A stretch of 64,000 bases of DNA, taken from contig BGZK01000191.1 of NCBI GenBank assembly GCA_005406025.1, positions 248,001 through 312,000 of the forward strand. The letters are read 5' to 3'. Source of the DNA: Eumeta japonica (lineage: Eukaryota; Arthropoda; Insecta; Lepidoptera; Psychidae). The stretch's first letter is position 1, and every line of letters starts with the position of its first letter. This document shows positions 47,761 to 60,475 of this stretch, piece after piece. The position numbers were made by a program, and so were the translations under genes. Below the pieces are notes generated by a model, which worked only from the letters and a program-made list of their open reading frames with translations, made no database searches and had not been told where the DNA came from.

Positions 47761-50700
47761 GCTGTGGAGAAAATGGAGCAACTCAAATATTTCCTCGTCC
47801 ATTGACTCCAGCTTTTACCTTCTCTCATTTTGCTCTGAATTGCATTAAATAGTTATATTATTAATTATTGATGGCATCTTAAGAAGCAAATATTAGTATT
47901 ATAATTATCCCAAAACCATGATTTCATCAGGTCTATAGAGAATTTATAAGCTCATACAGATCCAGAAAAAGACCCACTTTATAAGTTTATTTACACTTAT
48001 ATTTATAATGTACCTTTGAAATGCTATTTATCTCAATAATATTCCTATAATACAATAAGACACACTCAGCAATGCTTTTATAAGTTCATTTGTGAATAGT
48101 CATGGATGAAATCCAATCAATGCATTAAGGTTAGTTGATTATTTTAAATTTTTCTTTTAATTTATCCAGAGTAATTAAATTACAAATTATTATGTGTAGA
48201 ATTATTACATTTAATGTTGTATCTTCGTAGAGAAACAAATTTTCTGTGAAATCGATCACGTATTTCATTAAAATTTTAATGCCTCTGTTGAAAATATAAT
48301 AATTACACATTAGTATTTATTAATTTGCTTAACAAATATTCAAGGCAGCTGTCATTTTTTGTTGTAGAAATATTCAAAGGTGTATTGATTTTAACTGAAT
48401 TAATAATCCTTGATTGTACTTAAATATCATATTATATTAAAGTATATTTATACTTATGGGTATCGACCAATTTTTGACCAAAAATTATTTTCTCTCTTTG
48501 AAAAACTCACTTTTAGGCTAATGTTATACCAAACAAGAACTGTAAATGAATTCCAGTAATTTAACCTTATATTTACTTGTAAAAGTCATAAAATATCAAC
48601 TTGTAAGTATAAGTAACCAGAGTAATTATTCCTCAGTGCAATTGTCCTTGTTTTATGCTTTTATAAGAGTCTCTAGTGAATATGATCCTGTAAACGTTTA
48701 CAAGATAAATTATAGTAGTTAACATACTTAAGTAAGAACAGCACTTATTTATACTGTCAAGAGCGCGGTAACAAATACTGAAGCCATTATTGAAGCTTAA
48801 TAAGTCTGTACAGCCTTATAAAGTATGCGTTTCAGGATAATTTTGCTTGTTGGGATGAAACGTTCGTAGAAATAGCAATATAATTATTTACTGGACTAGG
48901 ATAAATAAAATATTAGCACTCGCTTAGGTATTCGATATCTGTCGATCCACTCAGATCAATATTTAATTTGTTGGATGAGGATTCGTAGTAGAACAGTTAG
49001 ATGGTCAGCAGTGGGCTGCTTGCTGCCTTACTGCACGTTGCAGCCAAGAGTTTAAAGATGAATTTCCGTGTAATAACACCATATACAATAGAATATTTTA
49101 ACTTACATTAATATTTTTGAAATATTAATGTAAGAAATAATTGAAAGTTATTTAAAAATTCTATTTTAATACAAAAAATTATATAAAGAAACAGCCAGAG
49201 CATGTTGGACCATGCTAATTATAGAGTTCTGAAGCCATTTATTACAAAGAAAGACTCTACAGATGAAAAAGTACGTTGTTACACTTTTTCCATGTTTTCC
49301 ATACAGAATAGTTATAAGCAATTTAGTCGCCTATAACTAGAAAAACAAGTATGTTTACTATTACTATAAAACTAGTGCTTCAGCAAAAGAGCTTATCTTC
49401 ACGGCACTTACGTTATTTTGTTAAAAAAGCGCAGTTTTTCCGCAATAATTCAAATACAGTAGATATATCCGATCATATTCAAAATAATCTTTCTTGAAAA
49501 TATTTATTAAGCATTACATTCATTATTTTTTTCATACGGTTTAATTATTACGGTTAAATTATTTACATAATCAGAAAGATTGCTCAAAAATATTAGTGTT
49601 TTTAAAGAAACTGTCGAAATATGAGCCACACGTTGATGTTTGCTGAAAAAAATTTTTTCAGCTTCTGTTACATGTATGAAGTGCCCCACCTAGAAATATA
49701 TATTTTCGTTATTTAAGTACTAAACCAAGTAGCAGCTTATACAACACAACTCCTCTATAAATTTCATCAATATGAGTCTTCTAGTTTTTGATTAAAATGC
49801 CTGTGATATACGAAGTTTTGTATCCCAATTACCCTAGGCATGAATGGAATTCTAAGTACGTAATTATAGGAAAAGCTTTCAAAATTTATTTTATTGAATA
49901 TAGTTCCTGAAATGATATGGTTATTCCTGAATATTGTATAACATGTTCCCCTTTTGGTGGACAGATGTTAAGATATTTCAGTTTTTTAATTTATATTCGA
50001 GCATAATCAACACATTTACTACGTTCAGACCGTATTCAGACTTCTCTTGTGCAGTACGTCCCAAAACTTTAAGAGATGCACTGATTCTCCTCTAAACCCC
50101 AAGGGCCAAAGCTAGTTAGTTCCTGATGCCAATATCTAATAGCTTTGGATTAAGCACAATTTTCCGTTTCGATTCTCATTTTTTAAAAAATTACTTTGAG
50201 TTTTGTTTTTCACATTTTGATACAATTCCTAAACATCAAGATTTTTCACGGTCTTTTTTGATGCTAATATAGAAACCATTGTCCAAGAAATTGTATTTAC
50301 AAGTAAAAACAAGGACTTTTTTTGTCTAAATTATTTCTATTAAAGCACTTTAATTATTAATAAATTTTTTGAAATTTTAAATCTAATTAGTAACATTCAC
50401 AGAATTGTAGTAACTCATACTATTTCTGGGTTATTGGTACGGATTGCTACTTTCAGCGTTTAATTAAAATTGTGAACAATTCAGATAGAGAACCGAGGTT
50501 TTGGCAAAGTTTTTATATATTACAATAACTAAAGTTCATTTTTCTGTATTTAATATTAATATCGTATTTCCAAAAAAAAAAAAATGCAAGCACATATCAA
50601 CATAATTTCTATGTGCATCTTGAGTAGTAATTTGAAATAAAAATAATTGTTTTATCATTATCATTAGCGTATTCGACATCTTCTAGGTCGTTCTTTTTTA

Positions 50701-50947
50701 ATATAAACACCCACGTAGATAGGGTCTCAAACTCAAGTTAGAATCTGCATAATCTGCATAATGTACCTAATACTAATGACGTTAAATGTCACTGCATAAA
50801 TAAATAAATTTAATACTTAAAATGTTACCTATATGCAACGTGCATTTATAAATACCATCTACTAAATCTTGTTCTGCATACTATCGGATTGTATTAAATA
50901 CATATATTTAATTTTGCATCTATTCCTTATACAATTCTTATGTAATA
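47761..50947. other. Noncoding stretch
   Basis: AT-rich, with no exon or repeat that can be delimited apart from the perfect hairpin at 49102-49134. A short G/C-richer run (gtcagcagtgggctgcttgc) at about 49002 is unexplained. Confidence 0.45.
49102..49134. repeat. Perfect 15-bp stem hairpin
   Basis: CTTACATTAATATTT (49102-49116), loop TTG, and AAATATTAATGTAAG (49120-49134) pair without mismatch. The stem is AT-rich. It could be the centre of a palindromic insertion or a chance structure in AT-rich DNA, and no flanking duplication is seen. Confidence 0.7.
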
Positions 50948-51145
50948 CTAGCTAGCTGTGCTCGCGACTTGGTACGTGTCTAGTTTATTTAAAAAAATCA
51001 AATCATTTCCCTTAGTCGAATTTTGAGAAAATAAATCTTTTGTCTTGCCCAAACGTACGCTCAAAATTTCTATGAAAACTCCATGAAATTCGTCTAGCAG
51101 CTTTAGGGATCGGCGCGTCTAAATAGACAAACAGATAGTTCTTTA
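50948..51145 (-). mobile_element. Helitron-like remnant, minus strand
   Basis: A double CTAG (50948-50955) precedes ctgtgctcgcgacttggtac. This is the minus-strand form of a frequent lepidopteran Helitron 3' end (GTCGCGGGCACAGCTAG). The block runs on to ggatcggcgcgtctaaatag and acaaacagatag near 51143. The 5' TC end is not certain. Confidence 0.45.
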
Positions 51146-54100
51146 ATACTTATCGTATACTGTTACCTCTACCCCGACAGCCCCGCAATTATTTTTTTGG
51201 CAAAGTTTTCCAATGTACACACAACGATTCACCAGTCTTATTATAATAAATAAGTATTGATCTCTAATTGTAGCAATGGTTCGAAATCAAAATTCTACAT
51301 TAAACAAGCTTTAATAAGATATTAAATTAAAAGCTACCGCCGTTTTTTTCCATTCACTGCTATCGTCACGTGTCGAGATGAAGCGATAATGAAATTCAAT
51401 CACTCTAACATTTATAACTTTTTGTACAATATTGCAGAAAGTTTAAAAACAAAGAAGACAATATTACAGCATGTATTTTCATAGATATATGTCACCAAGA
51501 AGATACAAAATGGATAGATATTTTTAAAAAATAGAAGATTTGAAAATATTTTCAAATTAGATAAAATTTCAACACAAAAAGAAAAACCAAAAAATACAAC
51601 TTAATAAAGTAAAATAATGTATTAATGGGTATTATGATAATTTTTTTAAATGCTCATTTTGAATTCGACGCCATTCGACTACTCACTATCAATACTATTT
51701 TCAATGAAAAATCAATAAGAAGACAACTATCGCTGACATTTACCGGTACACGTCTGCAAAGCTATTTGTATGTTTGGTTGACATCGACAATAAAAAAAAG
51801 GTCTAGGTAATTAAAAGTTTACTTAAATTTATATACCTTTATCACCTTGTCCATTAGCAGACGTAAAACGTAAAAAAATATAAAACCCCTTTTGTATTTC
51901 TAAAATAAGACCTTTCTTATAAATAAACAGATTGATATCCATTTAATAGTTGTATAGTAATTTTGAGTAGGATTTATGTGATTAAACAAAATTAATGCAT
52001 TAATTTACTTGTTTTGTATATTGCTATTAGTAGATTTCATAAAAATCTGTTCATAATTTCATAAATATTTGTTTTCATGACGCAATTTTTGAAACATTTT
52101 GCTGTTTTCCGACTTAACTCGACGAACTGAGTCAGAAAATACATATGTTTCAAAAGTTTTTTATTTTTTGGTTTTTATTAATCAAATAATCATAAGTTAA
52201 TTTCGAATTAAATTACGGCATACGTAAATTAACGTTTCTTGTCTGACACTAACAAACCGCATTTTAATGCAGATACGTACAGTATACTTACACGAAATTT
52301 TGCCGCTGTGAAGTTCGTCACGAAAGCGTCGCAATGGCGTATAATAGCAGCGCGGCGGCAAAGAAGAAAGGATCGGGGAGCATAATACCTGCCCAGTATA
52401 TAATTCGCAGCCAATTCAGAGCGGCAAAGTTTCGTGCATTCTACTGTAACTAGTCACAATTTCAGTAAATATCAATAATGTAATCCCTTTAAAACAAGCT
52501 GTTTTTAACTTTACTGCATTCTGTATTTTTGCGACATTCACAATATATTATTACCTAGAGAAAGTGATTATTTTTCTATTCCAAAGGCATTAATTTAACT
52601 AAAAATTCAATTTATGTTCTTTAGTACCTTGGCCATACACATCATTTGACCGTTAAATGAATCAGCGCCATGTTATATTAGTATTTAGAAAATTATTAGC
52701 ATCCCCAAAAAAGTTTTTCACAACTTCGAGTATACTACGTACCTATATTATTTACGCAAATGGAGAAACTTATGAAATGTGGCTTAAGCAATTTAGTGTT
52801 TTTACACGCAAGCGTATTGTGTGCAAAATAGTGATCTGCATCGCCATTTTAAAAATGAGGCTATATGACGTAAAAATAATATTACGTCAATAAACAATCA
52901 AAAACCAATATTCACTTCAGAGCACGTAAACAAAAAAAAATGTTGTTGCGAAATAACACGTAGTTTTTTTTAGTTAAATTGGTGACTGTACTACCTAGTA
53001 ATGATTTTAATTAATTCATTGCTAGTTTGAAATAATAAATCAACGTAATAACATCGATTGGTCGACGGCTTTTGCGTCCTTACCGAGTCACGGTCGGTCA
53101 AACACGTTTTTTTATCGGAATTTTGGCGCCAAATTGATATAATGATTAGACTGGTTTGTAATTTATCATTATATATAACACGTTATTACACATTTGTGTT
53201 TTGTAATAATTTGAACTTATTGTATTATTATGTCAGCGCAGAATAATTACAACATACCTATCGTCTTGTGCCACACTATATTTATTAATAAATTTTATGT
53301 TTTGGCGAAGTATTATCACATTTTCTTTGCGATTATATTTATAAATATGTATAGAATAGATGATATTCATTAACCATGCTGCGATTAAAAAGCAGAAGGA
53401 GTACAAAATAGTATCCATGGATTGCATAGGGCGAAAAAAAGGCACTCCATAAACAAATATAAATGCGCTGGCTTAATTCCTTGATATATCAATATTATCT
53501 ATTACACGATAACTCTAAACTTCATACTGCCTAAAAGCGCACTAAATATTAGAGGAATTGCTGTTGCTATAGAATGGTGCCTGCTCACCGGACTCGGTGC
53601 TAAGTAAGGGATTATACCTTTTTCGGCAACATAAACAATTTTCCTCAAAGAAATAGCTTTTTCCCATCTTTTATCATTGTACCCACAGTTCTATCGTCAC
53701 GTCTTACATACCTTCACAAGATAGTAAAAATATTTAAACAATATGTGTAATTGTATGAACAAAATAAACAACTATTTATATTTTCAAAAAAATATGTACA
53801 TTAATGAAGAACATCTGTTAAGCTTGTATTTGACTAAATATTGTAAAACATGCAAATACGGGAAGTGTGGTGGATAATTTCAATATTCCGATGATTCGAT
53901 TATTGGATCATTGTGATATGTATACAAGACCTTGGCAATTGGTCCAAAGCACTTCCAAGTAGAGAACTAAAAGTGAACAAAAAAAGACCAATGTGCATTC
54001 AATTTCTCCGAAATCGAGTGAGTGTAAAACTATTTTTATTTGGAAGTAGCATTATTAAATTAAGTGCAAAAGTTTAAATATTTGGGATACAAGTTTTAAA

Positions 54101-54409
54101 ACATCTCAGGCACCCTAGGCATAGGCTAATTTATAAAACCTGTATTTTTTTCTGGGGAAGATGACTACAATGGGTAAAAACAATTTACTACTATTAATAT
54201 TCGATCACGGTAAATTTGGCAGGTGACAGGTAGTAATTGTTTTATACTTAAACATAATCTTTTAAGTGTAACACATGAATGACTGTTTTATTTATTTAAC
54301 GGAATACTATTGTATTTTACATTATATACTGCTAGGTACTTGGTATTGTGGAAACCCTCTTTGAATATCCTTAAAGTTTAATAAATTGTAATCGTATTTA
54401 TATTACATA
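51146..54409. other. Noncoding stretch
   Basis: About 3.3 kb of AT-rich sequence. A slightly GC-richer patch at 52310-52385 (tgccgctgtgaagttcgtca; agcgcggcggcaaagaagaa) carries no recognisable exon. No repeat boundaries or RNA genes were found. Confidence 0.45.
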
Positions 54410-55080
54410 GGGCAGGGAAAAACTCTTTTTGTATTTCATATAAGAAATTAAGATAATTTTTCAACATATTTTATTTACATTTAATCATAATATACATATG
54501 CCATTTTATTCAACAACTTGTTGCCATTTTGCAGGTAGTGTCATAATCCTATTGCTGTAGAAATTTTGGGACTTCCGATTAAAAAACTGTGACAAGTAGT
54601 TTTCGCAGTCCTTTGTTGATGTTAATCTAACGATGCCTAAAGAATTCTGAAGAGACAAATGAAAATCTGACACTGCAAGGTCAAGACTATATGGTGGATA
54701 CATCAGCACTTCCCAACCAAAACCTCTCAATATTTGCTGAGTGGCTAAAAATGTGTGAGGCTCTACCCGGCGATAAATGCTCATAATGAATAGTGCCCTT
54801 CCAACCTCACCATACACATAGCATCAACTTTGTCAGAACTGTTTTGTGATGAACCCGGTTCTTCAGCTTTGTCGTAAGAACTAATATGCCGATCTTGCTC
54901 TACTTTTTCCAAAAATGGCATCGACTTTATCCGTATCGGGTCAAACACAGCGTGGTTCATTTTTGACTTCAAAATTACCGGATTGAAAACGCTTGAACCA
55001 GTTTTGCCCTACTCTTACCGACACTGCATTATGTCCTGAAGCTCACAAATTTTTTTCGTAACTTATTTCGCCTAAATCTA
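54410..55080 (-). pseudogene. Internally deleted mariner transposase, copy 1
   Basis: On the minus strand, 54506-54810 encodes the C-terminal part of a DD34D mariner transposase. It has LATQQILRGFGWEVLMYPPY, then SLDLAVSDFHL, where the family has PYSPDLAPSD with the third catalytic Asp. It continues QNSLGIVRLTSTKDCENYLSQ to KWQQVVE. 54830-55000 encodes N-terminal helix-turn-helix pieces (NWFKRF, KVEQDRHISSYDKAEEPGSS). The segment between, with the first catalytic Asp, is deleted, and HHDN-type sequence is replaced by YRRVEPH. One end may be at 54410, where TA precedes gggcagggaaaaactctttt. The partner end was not found. Confidence 0.8.
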
Positions 55081-55559
55081 GTAATAAAAAGAAATAATAA
55101 CAAGATATTAAAAATGACATAAGATGTATCTGTACAGTAATAGTAATGCGATTGATTCACTTTTTCGTGGGTATTCCTCATTGAATCAGTAAAAATCGAC
55201 AGGATGACAATAGACAAATTATTACCGAGCCATGTTTCGTTTGTGGCTAGCTATACAAATGTTTTTTGATGAGGTGTGTTAGGAAATCTGAAATAATTCC
55301 TTAATCGAATTAATTAAAACTATTGCTTAGAAGTTTTTCTATTAGTATATCTCTCCTTGTACATAACATAACGTAGTATATCAGTAGAAAAACTTGTTAC
55401 ATTAGACTTCATAAACTGGTCTAGTATTAAAAAAGTGACTTTGAGCACCCGAAACCGACAAGTTCGCATAAAACTTCTACGTGGAGATTCGTTGTACCTA
55501 TTTACCCCTCTGACACACACCAAGTTATTTACACACGTCTACTGTTGTTCGGACAGCTT

Positions 55560-56085
55560 ATATATCGTAAGGAAAAATCAGATTATTAAAAAGGCAATCC
55601 AAAGTCTACCCAATCTAGCCAATCCCTTGCCTTTGCGAAGAAATGTAGCATGTTCGTGCATGCTTCATCACATATCACTGTGGGAAGTGCTCTGAAGAAC
55701 TATTCAACCTGATTTCTGCCGCCGAATTCTGTCATTATTCCGTTCGCCTAAAATACCATAATCGTTATCTTTATGGCCGGACTTCTATCACCGTACGCTT
55801 CATGCACAACTTTTTACCACGTGCGGTAAAACTTTGGAATGATCTATGATCAGCTACATTCTCTATGAAGTCTATGAAAGGGAAGCATCTTCCTTCTGGA
55901 AATGCCGGCAACGCACTAGCGACTGTTCTGTCCTTGCTAATATCCATGAGTGGTGGTTATCATCTACATTCTGGTGGTTTGCATACCCGTTTATTCCTCA
56001 ATAATTCTATAAAAACATATATAGAAGACAAAAACACTCTGGGCGCCCGTTACAGACATGATAGTTAATAGCATAATTTGACGGT
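55560..56085 (+). pseudogene. LINE 3' fragment with lepidopteran tail
   Basis: In shifting frames the segment reads PLPLRRNVACSCMLHHISLW, CSEELFNLISAAEFCH, YHNRYLYGRTSITVRFMHNF and PRAVKLWNDL. Then comes a nucleotide tail (aatgccggcaacgcactagc; tccatgagtggtggttatca; ggtttgcatacccgtttatt). That tail is the 'cggcaacgcacttgcga...gggtgtccatgggcggcggt...' 3' end found beside many lepidopteran LINEs. No reverse-transcriptase core is present, so it is a heavily 5'-truncated, decayed copy. Confidence 0.7.
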
Positions 56086-56519
56086 AAACATGCTGCGAAC
56101 TTACCACCTACAACGACGGTAAACCTATCACAATAGCACAAATGTAACAGTAATACTAATAATTTCGAAACGTCTTAAAATGTAGTAACTGATATCACCG
56201 TCTTTAAACATGTAATATAACTATAATTAATTATCGTAAAAATCTGAAACTTTATGTTTTATTACTGTATTTTTGTACATCGTACCGAGTTTCAAGGCAT
56301 TTGTATGATTTGAAATCATTTTATTCTTTTTGGGGACATACTAATTTTAAAACTAAGCATAAATTTAACAGATTTTTTGCATATTGTTAACATCAAAATA
56401 AATACCTAAAAGATACATTGAACGTGCGTAACCTCCTATCTATAACAGGCCCCATTCTCACTCTTAAATACGTAGGAGACACTAAAAATTTCTGGAGTGA
56501 ATGAGAAAAAATTAGTAGG

Positions 56520-57360
56520 AATGGTTAAAAATGAAATTATTGTTTTTGAAAATATTTTCCGTCGGCATACATGCATTTTTTCATACGAATAAAACAATTT
56601 TAAAAATATTTACACCGTTGCCCCTTAATTATCTCAGAAACAATTTTTTCATACACTTCGACAGCTTCTTCTGGCGATGGAAATTGTTGACCGCGTGATT
56701 GGTTCTTAATTTTTGCGAACAAAAAAGAGTCACAATGTGCCAGGTCGCGACTGTTTGCAGAATTGCTCATAAGTAATACGTTTTCTCCTTCAAAATTTAT
56801 AATTGTTTGTTTGACCGTGTGAGAACTGTAATTGTCGTGGTGCAAGATGATACGACGTTTACGGTTATTTGTACGGAGTTCGTCAATAACTTCCAGCAAG
56901 CAAATGGTCGTGTACCAATCATTATTCACTGTAAAACAATTCTCCAAAGCAACAGTAGCTGTGTGTCCAGTTTTATAAAAAAAGCTATAGCTATCATCCA
57001 CTTAAAGGAACTTTGCGTGTCACTTTGGTTGGTTTCGGCTCGTCTCGATAGACCCATACGGTCGATTGCTGCTTTGTTTCGGGGTCGCAGCAATAAATCC
57101 ATGTTTCATCACCTGTTACTATACCCCACATTAAATTTGACGCCGCTTCCTTGAATCTAGTAAGCATGGTATTACACCAAGTGACGTAGTCTGTTTTTTG
57201 CGCCTCAGTATTTGCGTCATGTCAGTTCCAGAAACTTATAGTACGCCTCACGTATACTACTCAATAGCGTCTCGTGTTTTTGTGTGACGTCACTAGAAAG
57301 ATAATACGTGTGGAGCTGATATTCGTCCATGATAAAATAATACAAAATAAAGAAATATTT
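56520..57360 (-). pseudogene. Broken mariner (DD34D) transposase, copy 2
   Basis: All three catalytic regions are recognisable on the minus strand. VTGDETWIYCCDPETKQQS (about 57055-57117) has the first Asp. RRIILHHDNYSSHTVKQTI (about 56797-56853) has the second. RDLAHCDSFLFAKIKN lies 34 residues on with the third. The segment TEAQKTDYVTWCNTML upstream reads in the DETW frame. At least one frameshift near 57000 and one near 57220 break the gene. The PPYSPDLAP motif has decayed to SANSRDLAH. It is a different lineage from the copy at 54410-55080. Terminal repeats were not identified. Confidence 0.85.
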
Positions 57361-58092
57361 GTCATGCGAATAGAATGACACCAATTATCTGTTACAAACA
57401 AAGCTATAAATATAGACCTCTGTGTTTATATAAAAATGGAGTTAACTCAATAAAACGTGGACAATATTTAAGAGTTTCTCTTATGCATATATGATCAATT
57501 ATTTCTTTTGAAATAAAGTAATCTTAATATATATTTATATTTCAAAAACTAAATCCCACACTTTGTTGCCTCTTATATGAAGTTAGCCACAAATCAATTT
57601 CGCTCATTTTTTTTATTCGCTTAAAAGGATAAAATGATGCATTATGAAGTTTCTATTACACGCTTTTGCGGCTAGTCATTTTACGAATTATTAAAATTTA
57701 TGTTTACAAAATTTGTATATTTTTTTTTTGTCATATATATTTTTTAATCGAAGCGAATGACTTTAATAGAAATTATAACGTTCGATGTCGAGGATTAATC
57801 GAATAGATTTCAGATTCAAGACGAAGATTTGATTTGATTTAATAATGAAATAAATCGGTTCAATGGTTTTCTCGGAATCTAGTAAACCGATCGTTTTCAA
57901 ATTATCCGAAAATATAAAAAATGAAACGCTTTCAAATATCGTAAAGGGGGTGTTTAAGTATGACATAAGTAGGCTGGAAGAGGGAATTTGTCGTTATTTT
58001 ATTGACAACAAAAGGGGAGTGTGCAGCGTTGTACAGAATATACTGTCTATTTTTTTTATTTACACATTATATTTACCTATAATTAATATTTA
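57361..58092. other. Noncoding stretch
   Basis: AT-rich, no gene or repeat recognised. Overlapping small open frames on both strands at 57763-58096 lack any domain. Confidence 0.45.
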
Positions 58093-58286
58093 TTAGCGGC
58101 CCGCCCACGGCTTCGTCCCCACTGTTTTTTTTCCATACAAACTTTTACAAATTACATACCTAAACCTTCCTCATGAATCACCCTATCTATTGGTAAAAAC
58201 CGTGTAAAGATCCGTTTAGTAGATTTTGAGTTTATCAAGAACAGACAGACACGCGGCGGAGGACTTTGTTCTATAGTGTGTAGTGA
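58093..58286 (-). mobile_element. Complete short non-autonomous Helitron, 194 bp
   Basis: On the minus strand it begins TCACTACACACTATAGAACA and ends cgaagccgtgggcgggccgCTAA. It is inserted between a host A and T (A at 58092, T at 58287). TC...CTRR ends, an AT target and a GC-rich subterminal stem (cccgcccacggcttcgt on the plus strand) are the Helitron hallmarks. The interior (gatccgtttagtagattttg; atagatagggtgattcatga) matches a common lepidopteran Helitron from memory. No coding capacity. Confidence 0.75.
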
Positions 58287-59736
58287 TTTATTAGCTATCG
58301 GCCATATTTATCTATCAACTTGTTCTTTACATCAGGAACACGAGCTTTTTACATGATCAGCCTACATATTTATTTTAAAGTTTTTTTTTTCATATTAAAT
58401 AATATAAGAGACAAAAATTAAAAATGTGTAGTGTCAAGTTCATACACGCTTCATTCCTTTGATTGCTATGTGCTTACTTATCTAACAATATTTTTTGATT
58501 CGTACCTTTAGTTCCATCAGTATCATCAACTAATAGAGCAGTGAGGTAATGACGGTGTTGAATTTGCTGCCAATAATTTGGTTGAACACGACCCTAACAG
58601 TCTGGAACTGGAATATTATACTGGAAAAAGGGTACCCACCTATCGACCCACCCACTTGTTAAGTGCATTCATAAATATAAAAACACTTCCATGTAGAAAG
58701 ATCATAAAATCATTCTTCCTACAAACTTAAAGCTACTGCACAATACTGTTATTTTTTTGTACTAAATTTTTATTTCTATAATTATGTATATGAAAAATTG
58801 TATTTTCTCTCGCATTGAATTCATCACTATCCACCACCTTCAATTCCACATTAACACATCCAAATTAACATGTCATCAAGCTAGCTTCATTCATACCTGG
58901 GACACATTCTATCTTCTCTGTTTTGATTTGATCTATTTATTAATTGTATACTTACTTTATTAATTGAATTTGTACTTCTCTTGTTTAATTTTCTTTTACT
59001 CGCGAGCTGACTATGCTGTGCCTTCAGCTGTGTCATGTCGGGGGATATTTGAAATCTTACGTAATATAAATAAAAATACAAAAGAATAAAAATATTTTTA
59101 ACACGATATGTATGATTGAAATTATAAACAATGTTTGTTATTTATGTTCTATTTTTGTTACGTTTATAATTAATGTCTTTTCATATTTTTTATAAGAAAT
59201 GTATAAGTGTTTTGAAAATTGAAAAAAGTCTGTACTGCTGAGGTTGGTAGTCTTTTTAAATAAGGAAATCTTCAAAACAAGGAATCCCAGACGAAATTTA
59301 GACGTTTAACATAAGTTTTGAAAAATCATTACACTTTATCATTTTCACGATTTACTTATGATGTATATACAACACGTCTAAAATCAAATCATTCAACTGG
59401 ATTTTTAATCAAATCAATTGCAAAAAATAACGTTTATTAAGGGAAGTGTGCAACGTTTATTTAAGATCAAATTATACAATTTCAATAGTGACGACATTCC
59501 ACGCAGCGTTCAACGTCGATTATTCATCGATTCTAAATTGAATGAAATCATACAGACGTACGAACACTAAAACTGTCAGGATCGCTTCCTAGAACCTCAA
59601 AACATTGAGATCCGCTGAAAACGCAATTTTCTAAAAACGGAGTGCAAGCAATAATCACCCGTATCTACGAAACACTTAAATAATATTAAAGGTGAGTTGA
59701 AAATGTAAGAAAAAAAAAACATAGGGGTGTTCGTGT

Positions 59737-60005
59737 CACGCGTAGAGCACGACCATAGATCCACAGTCGTCGTTACCGGAGCCGCGAGCGCTGGTAGCCG
59801 ACGCCGGGCGCGCTCCTGCAGCGCGTCGATCATAAACAAAATATTTGAATCGTGATCTGTTCGTAGAACGGATATAGGTATATTTGATTACTCGCGATCG
59901 ATTCGCTAAACTATATTAGGCGCATAGTTATGATGAAATACGTTAGCTTGTTGTGTCAGAAAAACTGTACGAGGCGCTCCGCGCCCGGGCTCGTGCGTGC
60001 CAATA
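59737..60005. promoter_or_regulatory. Two CpG-dense patches, possible regulatory DNA
   Basis: 59737-59835 (gagccgcgagcgctggtagc; gacgccgggcgcgctcctgc) and 59965-60000 (gcgctccgcgcccgggctcg) are islands of CG in AT-rich DNA. On the minus strand the first encodes MFMIDALQERARRRLPALAAP followed by a gtaacg donor-like site. A short first coding exon is therefore conceivable, but no partner exon was found. Confidence 0.25.
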
Positions 60006-60414
60006 AAAAATATTTGCCCTTGAAGTGATTAATAAAATGTTCGTAGGTCGACGCCCCGCAGTATCCGCTGTTGAACAATCGTCCAAAACGTTAGATTGCA
60101 CTGTCGTTATTGATGCAATAATAGTAATAAAAAAAAAATATGTAATTAGGTTTTATAATTTTCCACGATCTTATATTAAAATACGAAGTTTCCCGAGAAA
60201 ACTTGTTATGTATTTGTACATTAGATAAATAAATAAATATCTCCTGATACGCACGCAAGCGCCATTTCGTTCTAAACTGAACAACGAGGCTTATACTATG
60301 GGTAGTTGATAGAACGCATAGGTATATAATTTTTTTGTAAATACATACACATAAACCATAGACACATCCATTCTTAAGATATTAACATTAATTTTTAATA
60401 ATATAATCGTTTGT

Positions 60415-60475
60415 ATTGTGCGGGAATCGAACCTGCGCCCTCAGGGAAGTACGGAGGTCACTATTAACTGCGCAA
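60415..60475 (-). repeat. tRNA-like / SINE-like fragment
   Basis: The minus strand reads ttgcgcagttaatagtgacc (A-box-like) ... gcgcaggttcgattcccgca (B box GGTTCGATTCC with a T-arm). Anticodon and acceptor stems do not close into a cloverleaf, so it is read as a tRNA pseudogene or SINE head rather than a tRNA gene. Confidence 0.4.

Noticed and set aside
59597..59839. Minus-strand frame starting MFMIDALQERARRR
   Set aside because: Only its first 21 codons lie in GC-rich DNA and end at a donor-like gtaacg. The rest is AT-rich noncoding. Without a partner exon it is only noted as a possibility in the CpG-patch entry.
60415..60475. Functional tRNA gene
   Set aside because: A B box is present but the acceptor and anticodon stems do not pair into a cloverleaf.
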